A stretch of DNA of 64,000 nucleotides. It comes from Paracoccus aerodenitrificans (GTDB lineage Bacteria; Pseudomonadota; Alphaproteobacteria; Rhodobacterales; Rhodobacteraceae). The stretch's first letter is position 1, and every line of letters begins with the position of its first letter. The notes under the pieces are model-generated. The model searched no databases. It saw only the letters and a program-made list of their open reading frames with translations, and was not told the origin of the DNA. Of the stretch, positions 49,179-59,612 are shown piece by piece. The position numbers and the translations under genes were made by a program. Location of the stretch: contig NZ_CP115784.1 in NCBI RefSeq assembly GCF_027913215.1, positions 2,232,001 through 2,296,000 of the forward strand, given 5' to 3'.

Positions 49179-50225
49179 CTAGCTGCTCGTGCCGTCGCGT
49201 TCTCCGACCATTTCCCGGGCCTGCGTGACCCATTCGTCGCGGGTCACACGCCCCTTGAAACCTTCCAGATTGTTATCGACCCAACTTACCTCATCCGCCG
49301 TCCATGCGGCGATCTGGTCGAAATGATAGTAACCCAAACTATTGAGCAGCTTTTCAAGTTGCGGACCGATCCCCTTTATCCGTTTCAGATCGTCTGCCTG
49401 ACCATCGCGAGGCTGCTCCAACTTATGAGGACGCTGGCCGATGTTTACAACCTGATCATCCGTACCGGCCTCGGCCCGGTCGGGATCCTTTTCCTGTTGC
49501 GCTGCGCCACGATCCGACTTGTCCAGCCACGGCGTCAGGATCGGCACTTCCGACCCGTCAATCCGCTTCACCGTATCGCCAAGCCGTGCCGCCAGCGACA
49601 CCGAAGCGTTATATTCGTCAGCCGGAGGAACCAGCCCGGTCAGGGCGTTCTGTCCCTCTTTCGGCTCGGATGAGTAACGACCCGCCTGAGAGCCCGGCAG
49701 CGGGACCTGCCCGGCAGCCATCGCGTCGATCAGTTGCGCCAGTTTCTCGGCGGTCAGATCTTCATAGTAATCCTTGCCGATCTGGGCCATCGGCGCATTC
49801 GAGCAGGCACCGAGACATTCGACCTCTTCCCAGGAAAACTTGCCATCCGCCGATACGGTATGCGGGTGAGGTGAGATCTTTTCCTTGCAGACAGCGATCA
49901 GATCGCCCGATCCGCAGATCATGCAGGTCGTGGTCCCGCAAATCTGGATATTCGCAACAGAACCAACGGGCTGAAGCTGAAACATGAAGTAGAATGTCGC
50001 CACTTCAAGCGCACGGATATAGGGCATGCCCAGAAGATCGGCGCAATATTCGATGGCGGGACGGCTCAGCCAGCCCTCCTGTTCCTGCGCACGCCACAGC
50101 ACCGGGATAATCGCGGATTGCTGACGGCCTTCCGGGTATTTGGTCATCTGCGCCTGCGCCCATTCAAGGTTCGCTGGCGTGAACTCGAACGAGTCCGGCT
50201 GGATGGGGCTAAGGCGGCGAAGCAT
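49179..50225 (-). CDS. nuoE: NuoE, NADH-quinone oxidoreductase subunit E, with C-terminal HHH extension
   Basis: 348 aa, about twice E. coli NuoE (166 aa). Residues 1-180 are the 2Fe-2S NuoE domain with ligands C96, C101, C137 and C141 (CGTTTC and CLGAC). A charged linker follows, then a helix-hairpin-helix-type domain at 279-342 ([16 protein letters not shown]). Extended NuoE is known in this bacterial group. The extra domain is paralogous to the end of the next gene. Confidence 0.95.
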   Translation of the reverse strand: MLRRLSPIQPDSFEFTPANLEWAQAQMTKYPEGRQQSAIIPVLWRAQEQEGWLSRPAIEYCADLLGMPYIRALEVATFYFMFQLQPVGSVANIQICGTTTCMICGSGDLIAVCKEKISPHPHTVSADGKFSWEEVECLGACSNAPMAQIGKDYYEDLTAEKLAQLIDAMAAGQVPLPGSQAGRYSSEPKEGQNALTGLVPPADEYNASVSLAARLGDTVKRIDGSEVPILTPWLDKSDRGAAQQEKDPDRAEAGTDDQVVNIGQRPHKLEQPRDGQADDLKRIKGIGPQLEKLLNSLGYYHFDQIAAWTADEVSWVDNNLEGFKGRVTRDEWVTQAREMVGERDGTSS

Positions 50226-50268
50226 GTTCTTCTATCCGTTCGTTAATATCGACCAACCCGCTTTCGCA

Positions 50269-50523
50269 TCAGCGATTGCGGGCCGCCCGGCAATTCACAT
50301 TCATCTCGGCACGATCAGCCGCAGTCGCTTTGACCCCGACGCCAAGCGCCGATGCAGTCGCGACGACATGCGGCGTGACCTTCTGGCAATCGCTGGCGCT
50401 GAACATATTCAGCACATAAGGCTCGGTCCGTTCCGGCGGCAGATTGCGCGTCGTGTCACGGTTGCACCCGGCCAGAGAGGTGGCGGCAATCGTCAGAACG
50501 ACCAGTATTCGCGCGGCATTCAT
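50269..50523 (-). CDS. 84-aa lipoprotein between nuoD and nuoE
   Basis: The signal peptide ends in a lipobox TSLAGC (Cys20). The mature part has two more Cys residues (SDCQKV, NVNCRAA) that may form a disulfide. The ATG overlaps the nuoD stop by 4 bp (ATGA). It is small, exported and unnamed. One of three lipoprotein-like genes embedded in this operon. Confidence 0.7.
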   Translation of the reverse strand: MNAARILVVLTIAATSLAGCNRDTTRNLPPERTEPYVLNMFSASDCQKVTPHVVATASALGVGVKATAADRAEMNVNCRAARNR

Positions 50524-51755
50524 CGATCCACCTCACCGAACACGATATCGAGCGTGGCGATAAAGGCGGGAATATCCGACAGCATATGCCCCGTCGCCAT
50601 CCAGTCCATCGACTGAAGATGCGCAAAACCCGGCGCACGCAGCTTGGCGCGATAGGGTTTATTCGTGCCGTCACCGACCAGATAAACCCCGAATTCGCCC
50701 TTTGGAGCCTCGACGGCTGCGTAAACCTCACCGGCTGGCACCTTGAAGCCTTCAGTATACAGCTTGAAGTGGTGAATCAGGCTTTCCATGTCGGTTTTCA
50801 TGTCGCTGCGGCGCGGCGGGGTCAGCTTGCCACGGGCCAGGATATCGCCCGGCGTTTCCCGCCATTTCTGGCAGGCCTGCTTGATGATCTTCACCGATTC
50901 GCGCACTTCGGCCATGCGGACCAGATAACGGTCATAGCAATCGCCGTTCTTGCCCACCGGGATCTGGAAATCATATTCCTCATACCCGTCATAAGGCTGC
51001 GATTTCCGCAGATCCCATGCGAGACCCGAGCCACGCACCATGACGCCGGTATAGCCCCAGTTCAGCGCATCCTGTTCCGTGACGATACCGATATCGACCA
51101 GACGCTGCTTGAAGATCCGGTTCTCGGTCAGAAGCCCGTCGAGATCGTCCAGCAAGGTCGGGAAAGTCTCGCACCATTCTTCGATATCGTCGACCAGATC
51201 GGGCGGAAGATCCTGATGCACCCCGCCGGGGCGGTAATAGGCCATATGCAGCCGTGCGCCCGAGGCACGCTCACAGAAGACCATCAGCTCTTCCCGGGCC
51301 TTGAACCCCCACAGAGGCGGCGTCAACGCGCCGACATCCATCGCGCCAGTGGTGATTCCCAGCATATGGTTGAGAATCCGGCCGATCTCATCGAACATGA
51401 CCCGGATGACCTGGGCACGCTTGGGAACCTCGGTCCCGGTCAGCTTCTCGATCGCCAGACACCAGGCATGTTCCTGATTCTGCGGCGCGGAATAGTCCAG
51501 CCGGTCGAAATATGGCAGGTTCTGCAGATAAGTCCGCGATTCCATAAGTTTTTCGGTCCCGCGATGCAGCAGGCCGATATGTGGGTCGGCGCGTTCCACG
51601 ATTTCGCCGTCAAGCTCGACAACCATGCGCAAAACACCATGCGCGGCAGGGTGCTGAGGGCCGAAATTGATGTTGAAATTGCGGATCGCCTGTTCCTCGG
51701 TGAAAGCATCCACCGAGCCATCGTCATATGTGTTGACGCGAATATCGCCATCCAT
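50520..51755 (-). CDS. nuoD: NuoD, NADH-quinone oxidoreductase subunit D
   Basis: 411 aa. [37 protein letters not shown], and the quinone-site region near [10 protein letters not shown] identify the 49-kDa subunit. It is separate from NuoC here, unlike the fused NuoCD of E. coli. It starts 3 bp after the GFA-family gene. Confidence 0.97.
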   Translation of the reverse strand: MDGDIRVNTYDDGSVDAFTEEQAIRNFNINFGPQHPAAHGVLRMVVELDGEIVERADPHIGLLHRGTEKLMESRTYLQNLPYFDRLDYSAPQNQEHAWCLAIEKLTGTEVPKRAQVIRVMFDEIGRILNHMLGITTGAMDVGALTPPLWGFKAREELMVFCERASGARLHMAYYRPGGVHQDLPPDLVDDIEEWCETFPTLLDDLDGLLTENRIFKQRLVDIGIVTEQDALNWGYTGVMVRGSGLAWDLRKSQPYDGYEEYDFQIPVGKNGDCYDRYLVRMAEVRESVKIIKQACQKWRETPGDILARGKLTPPRRSDMKTDMESLIHHFKLYTEGFKVPAGEVYAAVEAPKGEFGVYLVGDGTNKPYRAKLRAPGFAHLQSMDWMATGHMLSDIPAFIATLDIVFGEVDR

Positions 51756-51758
51756 CTG

Positions 51759-52178
51759 TCAGCCCTCCTCTTTCGCAGCGAACATCGCCATGACCTCGGA
51801 TTCGGTCATGGTCTTGTGCTCGCCTGCGAAGCTGTAGCTTGCCGGCTTGCGGTCGATGAATATTTCGGACGTGACCGGGAAACGACCCGGATCGTCGAAA
51901 AGCTGCACCGAGATAACATTCATCGACCCGTCCTGCATACGCCACAGCAGGGACGAGCCACATTCGCGGCAGGACACTCTTTCGCCCCAGTCGCTGCTGC
52001 GGAAAACCGAAAGCGGAGCATCGTCATTGAATGACGGCTTGCCGTCGCATTCCACAGAAATAAAGGCACCCGCGGTCCATTTCCGGCACAGGCCGCAATG
52101 ACAGATATGCGCCTCATCCCTGAGCGAGGCGGTCACGCGGCAGGCGCCGCACATGCAGGATCCGGTTTCCTGGGTCAT
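51759..52178 (-). CDS. GFA-family zinc protein inside the nuo operon
   Basis: 139 aa. The Cys pattern CMCGAC, then CHCGLCRKW, and later CRECGS, matches the GFA (glutathione-dependent formaldehyde-activating / CENP-V) fold with two zinc sites. It overlaps the nuoC stop by 4 bp and precedes nuoD by 3 bp. GFA proteins have diverse or unknown functions; a link to complex I is not established. Confidence 0.88.
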   Translation of the reverse strand: MTQETGSCMCGACRVTASLRDEAHICHCGLCRKWTAGAFISVECDGKPSFNDDAPLSVFRSSDWGERVSCRECGSSLLWRMQDGSMNVISVQLFDDPGRFPVTSEIFIDRKPASYSFAGEHKTMTESEVMAMFAAKEEG

Positions 52179-52798
52179 TTCGTCCCCTCGGATTTCTCAT
52201 CGCCGGGCAGAACGTATTTCGCACCTTCCCAGGGCGACAGAAAATCGAACTGGCGATATTCCTGCGTCAGCTTGACGGGTTCGTAGACTACACGCTTCAG
52301 CGCCTCGTCATAGCGGACCTCGACATAACCCGTGGTCGGAAAATCCTTGCGCAACGGATGGCCGCGGAAACCGTAATCCGTCAGGATGCGGCGCAGATCC
52401 GGGTGGCCCGAGAACATGATGCCGAACAGATCGAACACTTCGCGCTCATACCAGTCGGCACCCGGAAACAACCCGGTCAGAGACGGAACAAGCTGATCCT
52501 CACGCACCGCGACCTTCACCCGAATCCGCTGATTCCGGTACATGGACAGCATCTGATAGACGACATCGAAACGCTCGGGCCGTTCAGGGTGATCGACGGC
52601 GGTAATGTCGATCAGCGTGCTGAAGCGGCAATTCGTGTCGGATTGCAGGAACTCGATCACACGCAAAAGGCTGGACAGGCCGACAATGACATTCAGTTCA
52701 CCCAGTGCAATGTCAGCGGACTGCACATCATCGGTGAAGCGCGCCTGCACAAGTTCGGCAAGATCGGCCAGCGCGTCGGTATCGGGATAGATCGCCAT
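52175..52798 (-). CDS. nuoC: NuoC, NADH-quinone oxidoreductase subunit C
   Basis: 207 aa (30-kDa subunit). [22 protein letters not shown] and the signature [33 protein letters not shown] region (in pieces: [19 protein letters not shown]) are complete. It follows nuoB by 3 bp. Confidence 0.97.
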   Translation of the reverse strand: MAIYPDTDALADLAELVQARFTDDVQSADIALGELNVIVGLSSLLRVIEFLQSDTNCRFSTLIDITAVDHPERPERFDVVYQMLSMYRNQRIRVKVAVREDQLVPSLTGLFPGADWYEREVFDLFGIMFSGHPDLRRILTDYGFRGHPLRKDFPTTGYVEVRYDEALKRVVYEPVKLTQEYRQFDFLSPWEGAKYVLPGDEKSEGTK

Positions 52799-52801
52799 GA
52801 T

Positions 52802-53742
<941 letters not shown>

Positions 53743-53750
53743 CTACTGCC

Positions 53751-53779
53751 CGTTTATCCCTGCCATATGACAGGGTCAA
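53751..53779 (-). promoter_or_regulatory. Candidate sigma70-type promoter of the nuo operon
   Basis: On the minus strand TTGACC (53779-53774) and TAAACG (53756-53751) are 17 bp apart, about 60 bp before the nuoA GTG. The -35 is strong and the -10 moderate. The spacer contains CTGTCATATGGCAG, a small inverted repeat (CTG...CAG) that may bind a regulator. Confidence 0.45.
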
Positions 53780-54094
53780 CTCGACCCGGTGGTTTTCACC
53801 TGCACGGCAGGCTGCTTTGCAGCAAGGTCATTAATGGCCGCAAATGACAGAGGCGCATGGTCGGGTATCGGCAAAACATTACAGCCTATTCAGCAGAAAG
53901 GTTGTTTTGTGTTGACCACACTGTTTGCAACCTCATGACGACAGTCAGAAGACAGGAATGCTACAATTCGCCGCAACGATAAGGGCTTGCAAAAAATTAG
54001 TCTTTGTAAACGGAACCTTGATACTGCCGCTGCGTTTTCGTGCGGAAGTCACCGCGCGAGGCAGGTGGCATTGAAGCCAAAGAGGGAAGCATTC
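53780..54094. other. Intergenic region between nuo operon and glsB-like gene
   Basis: About 315 bp between divergent genes. It is richer in A+T near 53870-54020. The hairpin GGCTGC-TTT-GCAGC at about 53807-53820 and a TTGACC on the plus strand (53913) were noted. No tidy promoter for the plus-strand gene was found, and no gene was found. Confidence 0.45.
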
Positions 54095-54349
54095 ATGGGT
54101 ATTATCGTTGCCATCATCGTCGGCGCCATTGCTGGCTGGCTTGCAGGTCAGATCGTGAAAGGTCACGGTCAGGGCATTCTTATCAATATCGTGGTCGGCA
54201 TCGTCGGTGCGCTGATCGCGTCGTTCATTTTCCCGGCACTGGGCATGGGCTCGGGTGAGGGTTCGAACATCATCGGCCAGATCATCTATGCGACAATCGG
54301 TGCAGTCATCCTTCTGGTGATTCTGCGCCTGGTCAACCGCGCCACCTGA
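54095..54349 (+). CDS. GlsB/YeaQ/YmgE-family small membrane protein
   Basis: 84 aa from the ATG at 54095, with AGAGGGAAG upstream. Three hydrophobic, Gly-rich segments: MGIIVAIIVGAIAGWLAGQI, ILINIVVGIVGALIASFIF and IIYATIGAVILLVILRLV. This is the transglycosylase-associated (GlsB/YeaQ) family, usually stress-induced. It is followed by two hairpins, so it is a single-gene unit. Confidence 0.9.
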   Translation: MGIIVAIIVGAIAGWLAGQIVKGHGQGILINIVVGIVGALIASFIFPALGMGSGEGSNIIGQIIYATIGAVILLVILRLVNRAT

Positions 54350-54356
54350 TCTGAAC

Positions 54357-54390
54357 CGGCAAACCGGCATCACCTGAAGCCGGTTTGCCG
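54357..54390 (+). terminator. Long hairpin after the glsB-like gene
   Basis: A perfect 12-bp stem CGGCAAACCGGC / GCCGGTTTGCCG with a 10-nt loop, beginning 8 bp after the stop codon. No T-tract follows, so it may stabilise the mRNA 3' end or assist the next terminator. Confidence 0.6.
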
Positions 54391-54401
54391 AATAATTCCT
54401 G

Positions 54402-54430
54402 AAACCCCCGCGAGGTTCTTGCGGGGGTTT
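54402..54430 (+). terminator. Intrinsic terminator after the glsB-like gene
   Basis: AAACCCCCGC and GCGGGGGTTT form a 10-bp stem around GAGGTTCTT. The A-run on one side and T-run on the other allow action in both directions. It lies before the MFS gene start at 54455, which argues against the TTG start that would place coding sequence inside it. Confidence 0.75.
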
Positions 54431-54454
54431 CTGATTCCGGCCACAGTCAGCCTC

Positions 54455-56083
54455 ATGCCCGCTCAGAACCAGACATTCGCGCCATTCCGGCACTCTGCCT
54501 TTCGCAACTTGTGGACAGCGACACTTGTGTCGAATTTCGGCGGGCTGGTGCAGGCGGTCAGCGCGGCCTGGCTGATGACGCAGTTGACGACCAATGCAAC
54601 GCTTATCGCCTTGGTGCAGGCGTCGAATACGCTGCCGATCATGCTGTTCGCTCTGGCCTCCGGCGCCTTGGCGGATATTTTCGACCGGCGCCAGATCATG
54701 CTGGCAGCCATTGCCTTCATGGCGATCGCCTCGGCTCTGCTGGCGCTGTTCGCCTGGCAAGGAGGGATCAATCCCTGGTCGCTTCTGGCCTTCACCTTTC
54801 TGATCGGGCTTGGGCAGGCGCTTTATAATCCGCCCTGGCAGGCATCTATGGGCGATCTTGTCCCGCGTGAGGATCTGCCGCAGGCGGTGACGCTGAATTC
54901 GGTGGGCTTCAACCTCATGCGCTCGGTCGGGCCTGCGGCGGGCGGGCTGATCGTGGCCGCATGGGGCGCGGCGGTGGGATTCGCGGTGAATGCGCTCAGC
55001 TATATCCCGCTGCTGATCGCCATGTTCCGCTGGCGGCCCGATTATCCCGAACGCAGCGTCGCGCGGGAACCTTTCGTTTCTGCGGTCGGAGCGGGTCTGC
55101 GTTATGTCGCGCTGTCTCCTCATCTGGTGAGGGTACTTACCCGGTCCTCGGCATTCGGGCTGTCGGCGGCAGCGCTGATGGCGCTGTTGCCGCTGGTGGC
55201 GAAATCCCACCCTGAGGGCGGATCACTGCTGTTCGGTATCCTGCTGGGGTGCTTCGGCTTCGGTGCCATTATCGGAGCGCTGACCAATACCCGCATCCGG
55301 GACAGGTTCAACAATGAATGGGTGATACGCCTTGCCCTGCTGATCTTTGCAGCGTCGATGGCGGTTCTGGGCCTGACTGGCAATATCTGGGTCCACGCCA
55401 TTGCGATGCTGCCTGCCGGGCTGGCCTGGGTGGTCTCGCTGTCGCTGTTCAACGTGACGGTTCAGCTTTCGACTCCCCGATGGGTCGTGGCGCGCGCACT
55501 TGCGCTGTACCAGACGGCAACATTCGGCGGCATGGCCGCAGGAGCATGGCTGTGGGGCGCGGTGGCGCAGGCTTACGGGTTCCAGGCAGCTCTTCTGGCA
55601 GCGGCAATCGGGCTGGTGGCAGCGGCGGCAATAGGGCTGGCAATGCCGATGCCGGAATTCAGCCAGTCCGACCTGTCCCCGGCTAACCGCTTTCGCGAGC
55701 CTGTGCTGGGGCTTGATCTGCGCGGTCGCTCGGGGCCGATCATGGTGATGGTGGATTATCACATCGCGGCAGAGGATACCGAGGAATTCCTGCGCCTGAT
55801 GGTTGCCCGCCGCGATATAAGACGCCGCGACGGTGCACGGTCATGGGTTCTGCTGCGCGATCTGGAAAAGCCGGATTACTGGTCGGAAAGCTATCATATC
55901 CCGACCTGGGACGACTATGTCCGCCACAACACACGCCGCACCGTAACCGATACCGAGGTAACAAATGCCCTGCGCAAACTGCATCGCGACGAGGGCGACC
56001 CTCCGGTTCACCGCCTGATCGAACGCTACGACGTGGCATCGCATGCCGATGTTCCGTTGCGTGGCAAGATCGACCTGCCCTAG
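54455..56083 (+). CDS. MFS exporter (MFS_3 type) with C-terminal soluble domain
   Basis: 542 aa from the ATG at 54455 (MPAQNQTFAPFRHSAFRNLW). Twelve membrane segments in about residues 20-405; FDRRQIMLAAIAFM resembles the loop-2 motif. The transporter resembles the EntS / MFS_3 group. Residues about 430-530 form a soluble domain (DYHIAAEDTEEFLRLMVARR, then WVLLRDLEKPDYWSESYHIP) that looks like an antibiotic-monooxygenase-type alpha+beta fold. Substrate unknown. The stop overlaps the convergent DMT gene by 4 bp. Confidence 0.8.
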   Translation: MPAQNQTFAPFRHSAFRNLWTATLVSNFGGLVQAVSAAWLMTQLTTNATLIALVQASNTLPIMLFALASGALADIFDRRQIMLAAIAFMAIASALLALFAWQGGINPWSLLAFTFLIGLGQALYNPPWQASMGDLVPREDLPQAVTLNSVGFNLMRSVGPAAGGLIVAAWGAAVGFAVNALSYIPLLIAMFRWRPDYPERSVAREPFVSAVGAGLRYVALSPHLVRVLTRSSAFGLSAAALMALLPLVAKSHPEGGSLLFGILLGCFGFGAIIGALTNTRIRDRFNNEWVIRLALLIFAASMAVLGLTGNIWVHAIAMLPAGLAWVVSLSLFNVTVQLSTPRWVVARALALYQTATFGGMAAGAWLWGAVAQAYGFQAALLAAAIGLVAAAAIGLAMPMPEFSQSDLSPANRFREPVLGLDLRGRSGPIMVMVDYHIAAEDTEEFLRLMVARRDIRRRDGARSWVLLRDLEKPDYWSESYHIPTWDDYVRHNTRRTVTDTEVTNALRKLHRDEGDPPVHRLIERYDVASHADVPLRGKIDLP

Positions 56084-56991
56084 CCGCTGCCCGTCACCTG
56101 TTTCCCCCGCCACAGGATGAACAGGCCCGAGAAGACGATCAGCCCCGATCCCAGAATGATCGACGGGCTGAGGGATTCGCCGAAGAACAGAAGGCCGAAC
56201 CCGACGCCGAACAGCAGCCGCGAATAGCGGAACGGGGTCACGGCTGAGACATCTCCGGTGCGCATGGCTTTCATCAGGCAGGCATAGGCCGAGACGCCGC
56301 ACAGCACAGCTCCTGTCAGCATGAACAGCGGGCCGATCTCTGGCCTGACAAGTGCCGTGCCATCCCAGACCGCGTAAATCGCCCCCGCGACGATCACGGC
56401 AAGGAAACCGTGAAATCCCAGAACTGCCGTTCCGATTCCGCGCGGCGCGGCGCGGCTGGCCAGATCGCGGCCCGCAAAGCCGAGCATTCCGATCATTGCC
56501 AGGACCGACAATGCCGAGAAACTGTCAGAACCCGGCCCGATAATGACGACAACTCCGGCCAGTCCGATCAGGATCGCGGTCCATCGCCTGAGGCCGACAT
56601 GTTCGCCAAAGACCAGAGCAGCGCCCGCGACAACGACCAGAGGCGTTGCCTGCAGAATGACCGTCGCCGCAGAGAGCGGCGTCAGCGTGATCGCCAGTGC
56701 ATAGAATAACCGCCCGGTCACCTCGAACACCGCCCGCACCCGCATCACCGGCGACAGCACCTCGGTCGAGATCAGGCGCTGACGGCCAATTGCGGCGCAG
56801 ATGGCAAAGACGATTGCGCCGCCCGCTCCGAAAAGCATCAATATCTCGGCGGTGGGCAGATTATGCGAGGTAGCCTTGATGAACGCATCCTCGACAGCAA
56901 AAGCCGCCATCGAGGCCACCATCCAGATACTGCCGATCAGATTGTCCCGGTTCCCGGAGGGCGCTGCGCGGGCAGCACCGCGCCCCTGCAT
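56080..56991 (-). CDS. DMT-family (EamA) transporter
   Basis: 303 aa from the ATG at 56991, 7 bp after the apt stop; an upstream ATG at 57027 would overlap apt. Ten membrane helices in two EamA repeats. RLFYALAITLTPLSAATVILQATPL and PFRYSRLLFGVGFGLLFFGE are typical. Metabolite exporter or importer, substrate unknown. Confidence 0.82.
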   Translation of the reverse strand: MQGRGAARAAPSGNRDNLIGSIWMVASMAAFAVEDAFIKATSHNLPTAEILMLFGAGGAIVFAICAAIGRQRLISTEVLSPVMRVRAVFEVTGRLFYALAITLTPLSAATVILQATPLVVVAGAALVFGEHVGLRRWTAILIGLAGVVVIIGPGSDSFSALSVLAMIGMLGFAGRDLASRAAPRGIGTAVLGFHGFLAVIVAGAIYAVWDGTALVRPEIGPLFMLTGAVLCGVSAYACLMKAMRTGDVSAVTPFRYSRLLFGVGFGLLFFGESLSPSIILGSGLIVFSGLFILWRGKQVTGSG

Positions 56992-56998
56992 GGCGGGT

Positions 56999-57535
56999 TC
57001 AGGCACCCGCGAACTCGCAAAGCGCATGAACCGGCATGTTCATTTCCTCCAGCCGCTTGCGTCCTCCGAGTTCCGGAAGATCTATGACGAAGGCACAGCC
57101 GATCACCTCGGCCCCCAGCCTCCGGCACAGCTTGATCCCGGCTTCCGCAGTGCCGCCCGTTGCCAGCAAGTCATCGACGATCAGCACCCGCTCACCCTGT
57201 TGCAGCGCATCGTCGTGCAGTTCCATCACGGCTTCGCCATATTCAAGCTCATACGCTTCCGAGATGACAGTGCCGGGCAATTTTCCCTTCTTGCGGATCG
57301 GTACGAACCCGGTCGAGAGCTGATGCGCCACGGCTCCGCCCAGAATAAAGCCGCGTGCCTCCAGCCCGACCACCTTGTCGATCCTCTGGCCCGCATAGGC
57401 ATGCAGGATCTGGTCCACCGCCATACGGAACCCGCGCGCATCGGCGAAAAGCGTGGTCACGTCCCGGAAGATGATCCCCTCATGCGGGAAATCATAGATG
57501 CTGCGGATATAATCCCTGACTGTTTTCTGCGTCAT
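56999..57535 (-). CDS. apt: Adenine phosphoribosyltransferase
   Basis: 178 aa. Purine salvage: adenine plus PRPP gives AMP. The PRPP-binding motif [14 protein letters not shown] and [17 protein letters not shown] are complete. The start overlaps the flavin-reductase-family stop by 4 bp. Confidence 0.97.
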   Translation of the reverse strand: MTQKTVRDYIRSIYDFPHEGIIFRDVTTLFADARGFRMAVDQILHAYAGQRIDKVVGLEARGFILGGAVAHQLSTGFVPIRKKGKLPGTVISEAYELEYGEAVMELHDDALQQGERVLIVDDLLATGGTAEAGIKLCRRLGAEVIGCAFVIDLPELGGRKRLEEMNMPVHALCEFAGA

Positions 57536-58131
57536 TTCGGGCGTTCCATTTCAAAAAGTTCATGTATGGCGGCATAATCGCGATAGCCCATCCGCGTCAG
57601 CCAGCCCTCTTCCCGCAGGTCGAACCGTCCGTCGCGCACGCAATCGTCGCGCAGATGGACCCCGGTGACGACACCAAGGACAAGCCAGTTCGCTTCTCCC
57701 GGAAGGCGCAGGATCCGCGTCATGCGGCATTCCAGATTTGCCGGAGCCGCCGCGACGCGCGGGCAGTCGATACTGTCGCATTCGGCAGCGGCGATCCCGG
57801 CTGTTTCGAACTCGCTTTTCCCGGCCGGAAGCGGAGCGCTTGAGGCATTCATCTGATCCTTCAGCGCCGCAGATGCGATATTCACGCAGAATACGCCTGT
57901 CTCCGCGATATGCGCCACGCTGTCCTTGGTTCCGGGGCGGTCATCCTTGGACGATGTCGAGGCGAACATCACCTGCGGCGGCAGATAGGCAACCGCGTTG
58001 AAGAAGCTGTACGGCGCAAGATTATCGCCATCCTCGCCCCGCGTGGAGATCCAGCCGATCGGCCTTGGGGCCACAATGGCATTGAACGGGTTATGCGGCA
58101 GGCCGTGGCCGTTTTCGGGTCTGTAGAACAT
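57532..58131 (-). CDS. Flavin reductase family protein (FMN-binding split barrel)
   Basis: 199 aa from the ATG at 58131, with AAGGAGG upstream. [19 protein letters not shown] and [17 protein letters not shown] are the FMN-binding motifs of the DIM6/NTAB family. It likely uses FMN with NAD(P)H; the partner oxygenase is unknown. Coupled to apt downstream. Confidence 0.88.
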   Translation of the reverse strand: MFYRPENGHGLPHNPFNAIVAPRPIGWISTRGEDGDNLAPYSFFNAVAYLPPQVMFASTSSKDDRPGTKDSVAHIAETGVFCVNIASAALKDQMNASSAPLPAGKSEFETAGIAAAECDSIDCPRVAAAPANLECRMTRILRLPGEANWLVLGVVTGVHLRDDCVRDGRFDLREEGWLTRMGYRDYAAIHELFEMERPK

Positions 58132-58206
58132 GGCGCCTCCTTGCCGGGCGCATCCTGCAATGGCCCCCGCGCTGCGTCCACCGGTTTCTTGCAACTTCCG
58201 CAGGTC

Positions 58207-58815
58207 ATGCTAGGCATCCGCCGGAACCGGATGACGGAATCGGGGAAGCGCGTGGAACTCTGTCAGGAACAGAAAGGGGACTGGCACGAGGTCGAGGCGC
58301 TGATGGATTTGTGCTTTGCGCCGGGCCGCACCGCGCTGTCTTCCTATCGGCTGCGCGACGGTGTCGATCCGGTGCGCGGACTGTGCCTGATGCTGCGGCA
58401 GGACGGCGCGGTGCGGGCCGCCATCCGGTACTGGCCGGTGCGGGTCGGAGGGGTTCCGGTTCTTCTGCTCGGTCCGGTTGCCGTGCACCCCACCGCTCAG
58501 GGCGAGGGTCTGGGCGCATGGCTGATCCAGGAAAGTCTTGGCCGTGCTCGCGATGCCGGATGGGAACGGGTGATGCTGGTCGGAGACGCGCCATATTATT
58601 CGCGCTTCGGGTTCGAAAAGCTGGAAGATGTCGTCATGCCTCCGCCCACCAACCCGGATCGGGTGCTTGGGCTGGAACTTCGGAAATCCGCGTGGGTTGA
58701 TGTAAAGGGCCATGTCACGCGCGAAACCGGCCCGGATCAGATCGACGCGCAAGCCGATACCGGCGAGCCGCCCTGTCGGCCCGTCAACCCGCAAGAGGAA
58801 CCTCCGCATGGCTGA
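58207..58815 (+). CDS. GNAT-family N-acetyltransferase
   Basis: 202 aa from the ATG at 58207; an ATG at 58231 (194 aa) is an alternative and neither has a strong ribosome binding site. The acetyl-CoA motif GPVAVHPTAQGEGLGAWLI is clear, and VMLVGDAPYYSRFGFE is typical of the YhbS-like subgroup. Substrate unknown. The last codons overlap the next gene by 8 bp. Confidence 0.85.
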   Translation: MLGIRRNRMTESGKRVELCQEQKGDWHEVEALMDLCFAPGRTALSSYRLRDGVDPVRGLCLMLRQDGAVRAAIRYWPVRVGGVPVLLLGPVAVHPTAQGEGLGAWLIQESLGRARDAGWERVMLVGDAPYYSRFGFEKLEDVVMPPPTNPDRVLGLELRKSAWVDVKGHVTRETGPDQIDAQADTGEPPCRPVNPQEEPPHG

Positions 58816-59605
58816 ACAACCGCAGCTTGTCCTCCCCCCCATCAGCGACCCGAGCATTCTGGCCGAAATCGACAAGCTCGCCCGCCGCTATATCGAGGCT
58901 CGCGGTCTGGCGATGGAGATCATCGAGCGGATCGGCGGCGGCGGCGAACAGTTGATGAAGCGCCTGCCCGGCTTCATGCGCTCGCGGATAGATCGCGGCG
59001 TGGAAACCGCCTTGCGCCGGACATTCCGCGTCGCGTCAGCCTCGCGCGGTGTGCTGCGCGACCGGGGCGACTGGTTCAACCGCATGGGTACGACCGCGGC
59101 GGGCGCGGTTGGCGGGGCTGCCGGGCTGACCGGCGCTGTGGTCGAGCTTCCGGTGACGGTAACCATCCTGCTGCGGGCCATTCTGGAAATCGCCGATGAG
59201 CACGGCTTCGACACGCGGGACGACCGGATTCAGGCCGAAGCGCTGCGCGTCTTTGCCTCGGGCGGGCCACTGGCCGAGGATGACAGCACCGATACCGGCC
59301 TGCTCGCCGCAAGGCTGACCGTCAGCGGCAGGACATTGCAGGCGCTGATTACCAGCCTCGCCCCTCAGATCGCGACACGGCTGATCGCCAAGGTCGGTGC
59401 GCAGGCCGTGCCGGTTCTCGGTGCCGTTGCCGGAGCCTCGATCAACTATACTTTCGCCCGGTATTATCAGAACATGGCGCGGGTCCATTTCGGCCTGCTT
59501 CGCCTGTCACAGGAAACCGGTCTGTCGCGCGAGGCCCTGACCGAGCGGCTTCAGACCCGGATCGACGTACTTGAGGGCAAGCATCCTCCGGCCCGGAAGG
59601 CATAA
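58808..59605 (+). CDS. EcsC-family protein
   Basis: 265 aa from the ATG at 58808, after AAGAGGAA. The central region GTTAAGAVGGAAGLTGAVVE with the hydrophobic ELPVTVTILLRAILEIA, and QAVPVLGAVAGASINYTFARY near the C-terminus, match EcsC. Probably membrane associated. Function is not well defined. Coupled to the GNAT gene. Confidence 0.82.
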   Translation: MAEQPQLVLPPISDPSILAEIDKLARRYIEARGLAMEIIERIGGGGEQLMKRLPGFMRSRIDRGVETALRRTFRVASASRGVLRDRGDWFNRMGTTAAGAVGGAAGLTGAVVELPVTVTILLRAILEIADEHGFDTRDDRIQAEALRVFASGGPLAEDDSTDTGLLAARLTVSGRTLQALITSLAPQIATRLIAKVGAQAVPVLGAVAGASINYTFARYYQNMARVHFGLLRLSQETGLSREALTERLQTRIDVLEGKHPPARKA

Positions 59606-59612
59606 GCGCGGC

